Source: Prochlorococcus sp. AG-459-A02 (GTDB taxonomy: Bacteria; Cyanobacteriota; Cyanobacteriia; PCC-6307; Cyanobiaceae). From it: a stretch of 39,003 nt of DNA. The notes beneath the pieces are model-generated. The model saw nothing but the letters and a program-made list of their open reading frames with translations. It did no database searches and was not told the DNA's origin. Location of the stretch: NCBI GenBank assembly GCA_003212055.1, contig QCQW01000004.1, positions 1 to 39,003 on the forward strand, given 5' to 3'. Positions 29,206 through 38,612 of the stretch are shown one piece after another (positions within the stretch are counted from its first letter, which is position 1; each line of letters opens with the position of its first letter). Made by a program: the position numbers and the translations under genes.

Positions 29206-30225
29206 TTGATGGATTATATAAAAGTAAAAGGGCTTTCAAAATCTTATTCAGATATCAAGGCATTAAAAAATTTATCTATAGAAATTGAAGCTGGCACATT
29301 ATTCGGAATACTAGGCCCAAATGGTGCTGGCAAATCAACACTAATAAAAATACTTGCTACTTTAATAGAGCCTGATAGTGGAGAAGTTTTTATAAATAAT
29401 ATTAATCTGATAAAAAATTCAAGGAAAATTAGAGAATTAATTGGTTATGTTGCCCAAGACATTGCACTTGATAAAATATTAACTGGACGAGAGCTTTTGG
29501 ATTTTCAATCAGATTTATATCACATCAACAAAAATAAAAAATTTGAAAGGATAAATAAATTAATAGATCAATTAGAAATGAATAATTGGATTGATCGTAA
29601 GTGCGGAACTTATTCAGGGGGAATGAAAAGAAGAATAGATCTGGCAGCTGGACTTTTACATTTGCCCCAAGTATTAATTTTGGATGAACCTACAGTTGGT
29701 TTAGATATTGAAAGTAGAAATATTATATGGCAACTTTTGAAAGATTTGAGAAATAATGGAATGACCATTATTTTAAGTAGTCACTATCTTGATGAAATAG
29801 ATAAATTGGCAGATAGATTAGTGATAATTGATGATGGAAGAGTTATAGCAAAAGGGACTCCTTCAGAGCTCAAAAATAAATTAGGAGGAGATAGAGTAAC
29901 TTTGAAAGTAAGAGAATTTAGTAATCAAGAAGAAGCAAATAATATAACTAAAATTTTATCTTCAATAGATGGAATTAGTCAGATTATCATAAATGAAGCT
30001 CAAGGTTTCTCGATAAATTTCGTAGCAGATAAGCAAAAAGATTTACTTACGAAGCTAAAAGTGGAATTGGCTTTCTCAAAGTTTGAAATTTTTTCTCTTA
30101 CCCAAAGTCAGCCAAGCTTGGATGATGTATATCTTCAGGCAACTGGAAAAACATTATTGGATGCTGAAATTTCTATGGCAGGGAAAAGAGACCTAAAAAA
30201 AGAATCAAAGCAATCCATGCGATAA
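29206..30225 (+). CDS. ABC-2 type transporter ATP-binding protein (DrrA-like)
   Basis: LGPNGAGKSTLIKILATLIEPDSGEVFI, YSGGMKRRIDLAAGLLHLPQVLILDEPTVGLDIESR. Confidence 0.94.
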   Translation: MMDYIKVKGLSKSYSDIKALKNLSIEIEAGTLFGILGPNGAGKSTLIKILATLIEPDSGEVFINNINLIKNSRKIRELIGYVAQDIALDKILTGRELLDFQSDLYHINKNKKFERINKLIDQLEMNNWIDRKCGTYSGGMKRRIDLAAGLLHLPQVLILDEPTVGLDIESRNIIWQLLKDLRNNGMTIILSSHYLDEIDKLADRLVIIDDGRVIAKGTPSELKNKLGGDRVTLKVREFSNQEEANNITKILSSIDGISQIIINEAQGFSINFVADKQKDLLTKLKVELAFSKFEIFSLTQSQPSLDDVYLQATGKTLLDAEISMAGKRDLKKESKQSMR

Positions 30226-30273
30226 AAAAACTTTTGGTTAACTAACTATAATGAATACTAATTACTGCTAATT

Positions 30274-31098
30274 ATGGAATTACAACAGTATAATTTATTT
30301 TTTTTATATCAAGAAACATTTGCCTTAACAAAGAGATTATTTATTCAATTAAAAAGAAGACCATCAACTCTTTTAGCAGGAATATTACAACCAATAATTT
30401 GGCTTTTTTTATTTGGGGCATTATTCTCTAAAGCTCCTGAAGGTTTTTTACCAGGTGTTGATTCTTATGGGAATTTTTTAGGAGCAGGACTTATTGTTTT
30501 TACTGCTTTTAGTGGAGCCCTAAACTCTGGTCTTCCTTTAATGTTTGATAGAGAGTTTGGATTTCTTAATAGATTACTTGTGGCTCCTTTAACCAGTAGA
30601 TTATCCATAGTTTTATCTTCTTTTTTTTACATAACAATCTTGAGCTTTGTTCAGAGTATTGTAATAATGGTTGTTTCATACATTTTGGGTTATGGATGGC
30701 CCAACTTATATGGTTTAGGAATTGTTTTTACAACACTAATTCTACTAGTTCTTTTTGTGACATCAATTAGTTTATGTTTAGCGTTTGTTTTGCCCGGACA
30801 TATTGAATTAATCGCTCTTATATTTGTAATAAACTTACCTCTTCTTTTTGCAAGCACAGCTTTAGCTCCAATCTCTTTCATGCCAAATTGGCTTGGGTGG
30901 TTAGCTTCATTAAATCCATTAACTTTTGCGATTGAACCTATTAGGACAGCTTATACAGAAACTATGAATTTAGAATTAGTGGCTTTACATGCCCCATATG
31001 GTGATTTAACTTGTAAGAGTTGTATATCAATTTTATTTTCTTTAACAGTTTTTTCCTTGATTATCATAAGGCCTCTGTTAAATAGAAAGTTAAATTAA
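30274..31098 (+). CDS. ABC-2 type transporter permease (DrrB-like)
   Basis: QLKRRPSTLLAGILQPIIWLFLFGALF, PLMFDREFGFLNRLLVAPLTSR, FASTALAPISFMPNWLGWLASLNPLTFAIEPIRTAY. Confidence 0.93.
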   Translation: MELQQYNLFFLYQETFALTKRLFIQLKRRPSTLLAGILQPIIWLFLFGALFSKAPEGFLPGVDSYGNFLGAGLIVFTAFSGALNSGLPLMFDREFGFLNRLLVAPLTSRLSIVLSSFFYITILSFVQSIVIMVVSYILGYGWPNLYGLGIVFTTLILLVLFVTSISLCLAFVLPGHIELIALIFVINLPLLFASTALAPISFMPNWLGWLASLNPLTFAIEPIRTAYTETMNLELVALHAPYGDLTCKSCISILFSLTVFSLIIIRPLLNRKLN

Positions 31099-31105
31099 TA
31101 AATTT

Positions 31106-31540
31106 ATGCTTTTAAAAAATTATCTAATAGAAGTTTTTAAAAAAGCCTCTTATGAAAATAATATTTTGCTTAAAGAAAATATTGTTCTTAAGTGGGTGCA
31201 TAGATTTGGGATTGATTCTTTAAATGATTTATTAATCCATACCCCAGCTCTAAAGGAATATCAGGTTGAAGGAGAAAAACAAGAACAAACCACTTTAATT
31301 AATGAATTAGATGAAGAAGAAAATCAAGAACAAATTAAACTTGAATTATCAGAATCTTTTGAAAATATAGAAGAAATAAAATTGGAATCAAATCGTCTAA
31401 AAACTTCTAGCAATAATGGAATATTGAGCAAAGATCAAAATTCTAATAATATAAAACAACTTACTGATACCCCTAAATTACCACTGCCTAATATTAAAAA
31501 TTTAAGAAAGTGGATTAATAACGATAAAAAAGCAAGTTAG
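31106..31540 (+). CDS. Hypothetical protein with acidic, probably disordered linker and short basic C-terminal motif
   Basis: 144 aa; ordered N-terminus (1-50), acidic/polar middle, C-terminal LPLPNIKNLRKWINNDKKAS; starts 8 nt after the ABC-2 permease gene ends. Confidence 0.75.
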   Translation: MLLKNYLIEVFKKASYENNILLKENIVLKWVHRFGIDSLNDLLIHTPALKEYQVEGEKQEQTTLINELDEEENQEQIKLELSESFENIEEIKLESNRLKTSSNNGILSKDQNSNNIKQLTDTPKLPLPNIKNLRKWINNDKKAS

Positions 31541-31544
31541 ATTT

Positions 31545-33299
31545 TTACATCATTCCAGGCATACCCATGCCTCCCATTCCAGGCATACCCATACCTCCCA
31601 TTCCAGGCATACCCATGCCTCCCATACCTCCCATTCCAGGCATACCCATGCCTCCCATTCCAGGCATACCCATACCTCCCATTCCTCCCATTGGATCTCC
31701 ACCGGGTCCTCCAGGGGCTGCAGCTTCAGGCTCTGGGATGTCTGCCATCGCAACTTCTGTTGTGAGAAGCATAGCTGCAATAGATACTGAATCTTGAAGA
31801 GCTAATCTTATTACTTTGGTTGGATCTAATATTCCTGAATCTTTTAAATCTTCATATTCTCCTGAATTAGCATTAAAGCCTTTGTTAAGTCTTTTAATTT
31901 CAGCGACAACTACATCACCATTAAAACCAGCATTTTTTGCTATTTGTTTGGTAGGTTCCAAAAGGGCTTCTTTAACTATATTTATCCCTGTTCTTAAATC
32001 ATCTGAAGATGTTTTACTTAAATTTAAAAGGTCATCTGATATTTCAATTAAAGTTTGTCCTCCTCCAGAAACAACACCCTCTTCAATAGCAGCTTTTGTA
32101 GCATTAAGGGAATCTTCGATTCTCAACTTTTTATACTTCATCTCAATTTCTGTAGCAGCTCCTACTTTGATAAGAGCTACTCCTCCGGCTAGTTTAGCTA
32201 TCCTTTCATTGATCTTATCCTGATCATACTCAGATTCAGTTATGTCAGCTTCTCTCTTTAATTTCTCTACTCGCGCTTTAACTAAATCTTTAGTGTCTTC
32301 GAAGGCAACAATCGTAGTTTCATCCTTTGTAATTGTTATTTTTTTTGCTTTGCCTAAATCATTAATCGATACTTTATCAAGTGTCATGGATTTATCTTCG
32401 CTAATTAACTTAGCCCCTGTAAGAATTGCAATATCTTCAAGGGCAGCTTTTCTTCTTTCACCAAATAGCGGAGCTCTTACTGAAGCTACATTTAAAACCC
32501 CGCTATTCTTATTCAAAACCAGAGTGGTTAAAGCCTCTCCTTCGATATCTTCAGCAAGAATTAAAAAAGGTGAGCCTGACTTCTGAATTTCTTCTAGTAT
32601 TGGAACCAGATCAACTAAAGTTGAGATTTTTTGATCAGTTATTAATATTTTAGGGTTTTCAAGTTCACAAACTTGTCTTTCTTGATCTGTTACGAAATAT
32701 GGAGAACTATAACCTCTATCAAAAGACATTCCTTCAGTTATATCTAATTCTGTTTCTAGTGATTGAGATTCTTCAACAGTTATTACGCCATCAGAGGTAA
32801 CAATATCCATTGCTTTCGAAATTATAGATCCAATTTCTTCATCACCTCCAGCACTAACTGTTGCAACTTTTTGGATATCAGAACCACTTAACGAAATACT
32901 TTTGGAACTTAATTTTTCTAAAACAAAAGCTAGGCCTACCTCCATACCTTTTTTTAACTCCATAGGACTGGCACCAGAAGCAATATTTTTTAATCCCTCC
33001 TGAACCATCTTCTGAGTCAAAATAGTTGCTGTTGTTGTTCCATCACCTGCACTCTCTTTTGTCTTGGATGCAACTTGTTCTATTAATTTCGCACCTAAAT
33101 TAGAAATAGGGTTTTCAATCTCAATCTCTTTAGCAACAGTGGATCCATCTCTTACTATATCTGGCGAACCAAATTTCCTTTCTATTACTACGTTTTTTGC
33201 CTTCGGCCCAATAGTAACTTTTACTGCATTAGCTACGAAATTTACACCTTTTTCTAGCGCTTCTCTTGATTCATTAGAAAAACTTAACTGTTTTGCCAT
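31545..33299 (-). CDS. groL: Chaperonin GroEL (60 kDa), without adjacent groES
   Basis: [74 protein letters not shown], long Gly/Met/Pro C-terminal tail. Confidence 0.97.
   Translation of the reverse strand: MAKQLSFSNESREALEKGVNFVANAVKVTIGPKAKNVVIERKFGSPDIVRDGSTVAKEIEIENPISNLGAKLIEQVASKTKESAGDGTTTATILTQKMVQEGLKNIASGASPMELKKGMEVGLAFVLEKLSSKSISLSGSDIQKVATVSAGGDEEIGSIISKAMDIVTSDGVITVEESQSLETELDITEGMSFDRGYSSPYFVTDQERQVCELENPKILITDQKISTLVDLVPILEEIQKSGSPFLILAEDIEGEALTTLVLNKNSGVLNVASVRAPLFGERRKAALEDIAILTGAKLISEDKSMTLDKVSINDLGKAKKITITKDETTIVAFEDTKDLVKARVEKLKREADITESEYDQDKINERIAKLAGGVALIKVGAATEIEMKYKKLRIEDSLNATKAAIEEGVVSGGGQTLIEISDDLLNLSKTSSDDLRTGINIVKEALLEPTKQIAKNAGFNGDVVVAEIKRLNKGFNANSGEYEDLKDSGILDPTKVIRLALQDSVSIAAMLLTTEVAMADIPEPEAAAPGGPGGDPMGGMGGMGMPGMGGMGMPGMGGMGGMGMPGMGGMGMPGMGGMGMPGMM
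31561..31686. repeat. In-gene tandem repeat (24-nt unit atacccatRcctcccattccaggc, about 5 copies, one expanded to 33 nt) encoding the GroEL GGM/PGM tail
   Basis: Units read directly: 31561-31584, 31585-31608, 31609-31641 (33 nt), 31642-31665, 31666-31686 (degenerating). Confidence 0.9.
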
Positions 33300-33430
33300 G
33301 TTTACTAGTTCTTTTCTCTTATTCTAATCTCCCATAGAATCATTTTTAAGGGATATTTAATTAAGTGGGGAAAGCCGAATTTCTTATGATGAGACATACA
33401 AATTAATTCAAATAACAGTATCTTTAAGGT

Positions 33431-33610
33431 ATGGATGAAACAAATAATCTTATTTTTACTCTTACCGCAATCCTCGCGATTGCTATGACACTAATATATT
33501 TTCCTCTAAGGTTTTTCTTGACTTTAACTGCTAGAAGTCGAAGGTTAAAACTCCTACAAAAAATTAGAAGGTTGAGGGATGAATTGGGCCAACCTTACCA
33601 AAGTACATAA
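33431..33610 (+). CDS. Small membrane protein (59 aa), hypothetical, not in the ORF track
   Basis: Manual translation: MDETNNLIFTLTAILAIAMTLIYFPLRFFLTLTARSRRLKLLQKIRRLRDELGQPYQST*; one TM helix followed by a basic tail; abuts the stop of fabG. Confidence 0.72.
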   Translation: MDETNNLIFTLTAILAIAMTLIYFPLRFFLTLTARSRRLKLLQKIRRLRDELGQPYQST

Positions 33611-34360
33611 TTAGATACTCATACCACCGTCAATACTAATTGTTTGTCCTGTAATGTAACTTCCAGCATTACTTGAGACTAAGAACGATACCAAGTTTGC
33701 AATTTGAGAACAACTTCCTAATTTACCTAAAGGAATAACTTTAAGAATATCTTCAGTATTAAGTTTTTCAGTCATCTCTGTTTCTATAAAGCCTGGAGCT
33801 ATTGCATTTACGTTTATACCTCTTGAAGCAAATTCTTTAGCGCAAGTTTTGGTGAATCCAATAACTCCAGCTTTAGCTGCAGAATAATTTGCTTGACCGG
33901 GATTACCAATTAATCCAACAACAGATGAAATATTTACGATATTACCACTTCTTTTTTTCATCATAAATTTTGAAGCATATTTTGTACAAAGAAAAACTCC
34001 TTTTAAGTTTGTATTTAATACGTCATCCCATTGTTCCGATTTCATTCTCATCAATAGTCCATCTCTAGTAATACCAGCATTATTAATGAGGATATCAATG
34101 GTGCCATTTATTTTTATGATTTCTTCAAAAGCTGAACTGACAGAATCCTCCTTTGAAACATCAAATTTTAATTTATGAGCTTTACCTCCCGAATTTTTTA
34201 TTAAATTTACAACTTCTTCAGCTTTTTCATCAGAAGAAGAGTAATTAATATAAACTTCTGCTCCTAAGCGGCTTAGTTCTAAAGCAATTTCTTTGCCAAT
34301 TCCTCTGCTAGCTCCAGTAATTAAAGCAACTTTTCCTGATAATGAATCGTTATTGGACAT
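33611..34360 (-). CDS. fabG: 3-oxoacyl-[acyl-carrier-protein] reductase
   Basis: ALITGASRGIGKEIALEL, LINNAGITRDGLLMRM, NYSAAKAGVIGFTK, NAIAPGFIETEMTEKL, ITGQTISIDGGMSI. Confidence 0.96.
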   Translation of the reverse strand: MSNNDSLSGKVALITGASRGIGKEIALELSRLGAEVYINYSSSDEKAEEVVNLIKNSGGKAHKLKFDVSKEDSVSSAFEEIIKINGTIDILINNAGITRDGLLMRMKSEQWDDVLNTNLKGVFLCTKYASKFMMKKRSGNIVNISSVVGLIGNPGQANYSAAKAGVIGFTKTCAKEFASRGINVNAIAPGFIETEMTEKLNTEDILKVIPLGKLGSCSQIANLVSFLVSSNAGSYITGQTISIDGGMSI

Positions 34361-34452
34361 TATGAAATCTTATAATTTTCAATCGTAGTACTATTTGTGT
34401 AAAGATATTGTTTTTATTTATAATTGTCTAGAAAATATTAAAACCTTTTAGC

Positions 34453-35124
34453 GTGCACTTTTTAATACCCGCTGCGGGGAGTGGCAGCAGAATGAAAGCT
34501 GGAAAAAATAAATTACTTATAGATTTAGATGGAAAGTCTTTGATTTATTGGACACTTAAATCTGTATTTTCTGCAAGCTCAACAAATTGGGTTGGAATAA
34601 TTGGTCAGCCGAAAGATAAAAATTTATTATTAAATTCAGTAAAGGATTTTGCCCATAAAGTTCATTGGATTAATGGTGGAGACACCAGACAAAAGTCAGT
34701 TTTTAATGGGTTAAAAGCACTGCCAAAAGATGCTAAAAAAGTTTTAATACATGATGGTGCTAGATGTCTAATTAATCCTGAATTGATAGATCAATGTGCC
34801 AAGCAATTAGATGAAAATGAAGCTGTAATTTTGGCTACGAAGGTAACTGATACAATAAAGATTGTTGATAATGAAGGTTTTATTAAAGAAACACCAGATA
34901 GAAATTATTTATGGGCAGCGCAAACTCCTCAGGGCTTTTTAGTAGATAGATTAAAAAAAGCTCATAAGATGGCAATTGATAAAAACTGGAAAGTCACAGA
35001 TGATGCCTCACTATTCGAAATGCTTAATTGGAAAGTAAAGATTATTGAGGGAACTTATTCAAATATAAAAATTACATCCCCTATAGATTTGAAATTAGCA
35101 AAACTTTTTGTGAAGGACTCCTAG
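34453..35124 (+). CDS. ispD: 2-C-methyl-D-erythritol 4-phosphate cytidylyltransferase
   Basis: HFLIPAAGSGSRMKAGKNKLLIDLDGKSLI, VLIHDGARCLI, AAQTPQGFLVD; GTG start. Confidence 0.95.
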   Translation: MHFLIPAAGSGSRMKAGKNKLLIDLDGKSLIYWTLKSVFSASSTNWVGIIGQPKDKNLLLNSVKDFAHKVHWINGGDTRQKSVFNGLKALPKDAKKVLIHDGARCLINPELIDQCAKQLDENEAVILATKVTDTIKIVDNEGFIKETPDRNYLWAAQTPQGFLVDRLKKAHKMAIDKNWKVTDDASLFEMLNWKVKIIEGTYSNIKITSPIDLKLAKLFVKDS

Positions 35125-35994
35125 TTAAAAAGGTTTATCGATACTAAGAATGCCGTTATCACCATTTAAGGTGGCTTCATACCCTAATGGGATGCATGCA
35201 TTCCCTGATATGTGGCCTATGGGGAGGTCAAAAAGAATGGGAAAATCAAACTCTTGGAGTCTTTCAATAATGCAGTTTTTTAGTAAATCTTTCCATCCAA
35301 GGTCAGAGGAATCATTTGAAAAACTTCCGAATCCAATGCCCGCAATTTCATAAATTGTTTTAGTCATCCTGAGGTAAGTCAACATGCGATCAATTTTATA
35401 AATATCTTCATTAATATCTTCAAAAATTATAATTTTACCTCTGCAATCTGGAAAGTGATTAGTACCAATTAACAAAGTAGCAATTGTTAAGTTAGAAACT
35501 ATGATATCTCCTTTCGCTTTACCGCCTCTTAAAGGAATTCCTCTTATGTCCTCAACATATCCCTCAAAAAGTAAATTTCTTAGTCTCTCAAGACTCCACT
35601 CTGGCTCTTTGAAAAGGCTTGTAACCATGGGCCCATGAATAGAACCTATAGATCCTTGAGAATATTTAGATAATAATAAAGAACATGTATCTGAGAATCC
35701 AAGCATTAAACCATCATGCCAAGAAGGTTCTTTTTCTAATAGTCTTGCTGAACCCCACCCTCCTTTTGCAAAAATGATTAGTTTACTATTTTGCGCTTTT
35801 TTCAGTTCTTCAAATCTGGTTAGATCATCACCTGCAAAATAACCAAATTTTTTTGATAAGGAATTATTTTCATTAATTTCCAACCCCCAGTTTTTTAAGA
35901 TGTCTATGCCTTTTTGAAAATTTTCTTCATCATCAATAAAGGAGGCTGGCGCTAAAATATCAATTAGATCTCCTTTTTTTAATCTCAAAACCAT
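35125..35994 (-). CDS. LD-carboxypeptidase / MccF-like family (S66 peptidase)
   Basis: LKKGDLIDILAPAS, FAKGGWGSARLLE, LGFSDTCSLLL, SIHGPMVTSL, IIFEDINEDIYKIDRMLTYL. Confidence 0.92.
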   Translation of the reverse strand: MVLRLKKGDLIDILAPASFIDDEENFQKGIDILKNWGLEINENNSLSKKFGYFAGDDLTRFEELKKAQNSKLIIFAKGGWGSARLLEKEPSWHDGLMLGFSDTCSLLLSKYSQGSIGSIHGPMVTSLFKEPEWSLERLRNLLFEGYVEDIRGIPLRGGKAKGDIIVSNLTIATLLIGTNHFPDCRGKIIIFEDINEDIYKIDRMLTYLRMTKTIYEIAGIGFGSFSNDSSDLGWKDLLKNCIIERLQEFDFPILFDLPIGHISGNACIPLGYEATLNGDNGILSIDKPF

Positions 35995-36003
35995 ATTTAG
36001 AAT

Positions 36004-36912
36004 TTACGAGGCAATAATAATTCCTAATAAAAAGACTCCTCCATAAATTGACTGATTTTTGAAGTGATTGCCAATATTTTTTATTGATTGCTTTTCCTCA
36101 GGAAATACTTTAAGTATATCTCTCTGCATTAGGATCGACGTTGTAAGCCAAATTGGCCAAAAAATAAAATCCATTTGATTAATAAATCCGCATAATGCGA
36201 GAAAACTAGAAGTTAAAAAATAACAGATTTGAATAGTTATTCTTGTATTGTTCTGGAGGTTAACAGCGGAACTATTTATTCCAATTTTGACATCATATTT
36301 TTTATCTGCTAAAGCATAAATCGTGTCAAAGCCAAAAGTCCAAAAAATGGTAGCTAGCCAGCAAAACAACAAAACAATACTACTCAAATTTCCTTCATTT
36401 GCTGCCCAGGGAATTAAGACAGCAAACCCCCAGCATATGGATAAGATTAATTGAGGATATTTAAACCATCTTTTGGCAGAAGGATAAATTAAAATAATAG
36501 GTAAAGCTAAAAAAGCAAGTGAAATGGAAAGGATCCTTCCAGGTTGAGGTAGTGATAAAGTTAAAAAGAAACTACATAAAATTAAAAAGAAAAGAATTGA
36601 ATAAGCTGTTTTAAGACCGATTTTATTTGCAGCTAGAGGCCTATTTTTTGTCCTAAAAACTCTTTGATCAATTTTTTTGTCCCAAATATCATTAACCACG
36701 CAGCCTAATCCACTTACTAGTAGTCCTCCAAGGATAATTCTTAACAACATTAAAAATGTTGGATTAGCATCTGGTGTTAAATATAAGCTCCATCCAGCAG
36801 GAATCAGTAAGATTATTCTCCCAGTTGGCTTATTCCACCTTAATAATTCAATAAAAGTACTTAATTTAATTTGTCGATTTTTATTTTGCATATAACCTAT
36901 TGTATATTTCAT
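36004..36912 (-). CDS. UbiA-family 4-hydroxybenzoate polyprenyltransferase (plastoquinone pathway likely)
   Basis: LLRWNKPTGRIILLIPAGWSLYL, GCVVNDIWDKKIDQRVFRTKNRPLAA, DTIYALADKKYDVKIGINS. Confidence 0.92.
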   Translation of the reverse strand: MKYTIGYMQNKNRQIKLSTFIELLRWNKPTGRIILLIPAGWSLYLTPDANPTFLMLLRIILGGLLVSGLGCVVNDIWDKKIDQRVFRTKNRPLAANKIGLKTAYSILFFLILCSFFLTLSLPQPGRILSISLAFLALPIILIYPSAKRWFKYPQLILSICWGFAVLIPWAANEGNLSSIVLLFCWLATIFWTFGFDTIYALADKKYDVKIGINSSAVNLQNNTRITIQICYFLTSSFLALCGFINQMDFIFWPIWLTTSILMQRDILKVFPEEKQSIKNIGNHFKNQSIYGGVFLLGIIIAS

Positions 36913-37016
36913 AACTTTAAATAATCTTACTAGGATTAAGTGATTTCTATTATTTAATAATCAATCTTGAGTATATTTATTAATGGATTAAAGATATCTG
37001 CATCTTATAAAAAGAA

Positions 37017-38612
37017 ATGATACAGAAACAAGATTTACGATATTTTAAAGAAAAGCAAATTTTAGTAGCTTCGATAGATATTGGCACAAACTCTACACAT
37101 CTCTTAGTAGCAGAAATTAATTTAGAATTAAAATCATTTTCAATAAAATTCACTGATAAATCAACCACTCGTCTTGGAGAGAGAGATGATGAGGGTAATC
37201 TTACTGAAGAATCAACCCAAAGAGCATTAGTTACTCTTAAGCGTTTTAAAGAATATTGTAAAAGTAATGGAGTAAAACAAATAGTAACAGCAGCAACAAG
37301 TGCAGTTAGGGAAGCTCCAAACGGTCAAGATTTTATTAGAAGAGTTCTTGATGAAACTCAAATTCAAATAGAAATAATAAGTGGTTCTGAGGAAGCCAGA
37401 TTAATTTACCTTGGTGTTCTTTCTGGGATGGCTTTTGAAGATCAGTCTTATGTAATCATAGATATTGGAGGAGGATCTACTGAATTAATACTTGCAGATA
37501 AAAAAGATGCAATAGCTCTTACCAGTTCGAGAATTGGTGCTGTAAGACTTAAAAATGATTTTTTAGATAAAGATTCTATAAATTCAGAAAGATCAAGGTT
37601 TCTAAAAACCTTTATTCAAGGATCTTTAGAACCATCCGTTCGAAAAATAAAAAGTAGATCTAAGGGAGATAAGCCTTTATCTATGATTGCAACAAGTGGC
37701 ACTGCAACCTCATTAGGAAATTTGATTTCAGATGATTTAGGAGAATCTAAACAAAAGTTGCATGGTTATAAATTTAAAAGGGAAAATTTACAGAATGTAT
37801 TGGAAAAACTATTTAAATTGCCAGTTTCGGAAATCAAGAAAATACCTTCATTAAGTGAGAGAAGAGCAGAAATAATTATTCCAGGCGCATTGATATTACA
37901 CACCGCAATGGATATGTTGAACTTTAATGAATTAATCATAAGTGAGAGGGCGCTTCGAGAGGGTTTAGTTGTTGATTGGATGCTTCGTAAAGGGATAATA
38001 AAAAACGAGTTAAATATTCAAAGCAATATTAGAAAAACAACTATAGTTCATCAAGCCAGAAAGTTTGGAGTAGATAATGCAAGAGCTGAGAAGGTTATCG
38101 ATATTGCCTTTCAAATTTTTGATCAAACTAAAAATATCTTTCATAGCGGTAATGACTCTAAAGCTAAAGAACTTCTTTGGGCAGCTTCTAAACTTTATAA
38201 TTGTGGAAAATACGTAAATGTTGGTTCATATCACAAACATTCTTGGTACTTAATAAAAAATTGTGAGTTGTTGGGATATTCTGCAGCAGAAACAAATATC
38301 ATTGCTTCGATCGCTAGATATCATAGAAAAACTCTACCAAAGAAAAGACATGAGTCTTGGCAAAATTTAATATCAAAAGAAGATAAAACATTAGTTCTCG
38401 AAATGTCATTAATTTTGAGACTAGCAGCATCTCTTGATCAAAGACCTGATAAGGTGATCTCCTCAGTTCAAATAAAATTGCAGGAGAATATTCTTACATT
38501 TGAACTTCTACCTTTTGATAGAAACCATGATCTTCTACTTGAAAAATGGAACCTAAGATTATGCAGTAATGTAATAAAAGAACTAAAGAATTTATATTTA
38601 AAAGTTATTTAG
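37017..38612 (+). CDS. ppx: Exopolyphosphatase (Ppx/GppA family)
   Basis: VASIDIGTNSTHLLVAEI, TAATSAVREAPNG, ISGSEEARLIYLGV, VIIDIGGGSTELIL, IATSGTATSLG. Confidence 0.95.
   Translation: MIQKQDLRYFKEKQILVASIDIGTNSTHLLVAEINLELKSFSIKFTDKSTTRLGERDDEGNLTEESTQRALVTLKRFKEYCKSNGVKQIVTAATSAVREAPNGQDFIRRVLDETQIQIEIISGSEEARLIYLGVLSGMAFEDQSYVIIDIGGGSTELILADKKDAIALTSSRIGAVRLKNDFLDKDSINSERSRFLKTFIQGSLEPSVRKIKSRSKGDKPLSMIATSGTATSLGNLISDDLGESKQKLHGYKFKRENLQNVLEKLFKLPVSEIKKIPSLSERRAEIIIPGALILHTAMDMLNFNELIISERALREGLVVDWMLRKGIIKNELNIQSNIRKTTIVHQARKFGVDNARAEKVIDIAFQIFDQTKNIFHSGNDSKAKELLWAASKLYNCGKYVNVGSYHKHSWYLIKNCELLGYSAAETNIIASIARYHRKTLPKKRHESWQNLISKEDKTLVLEMSLILRLAASLDQRPDKVISSVQIKLQENILTFELLPFDRNHDLLLEKWNLRLCSNVIKELKNLYLKVI

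Noticed and set aside
31561-31686. Regular repeats that could suggest a CRISPR array
   Set aside because: Contiguous tandem units without spacers, in frame, coding for the GroEL GGM/PGM tail
31550-33327. Several ORFs on the plus strand and an alternate minus frame within groEL (31550, 31567, 31816, 32242, 32426, 33064)
   Set aside because: Shadow ORFs of groEL; those at 31550-31797 arise from the in-frame tandem repeat
33300-33430. Possible CIRCE/HrcA element upstream of groEL
   Set aside because: No TTAGCACTC-N9-GAGTGCTAA; only a 6-bp inverted repeat attcta/tagaat (33321-33340), too weak in AT-rich DNA
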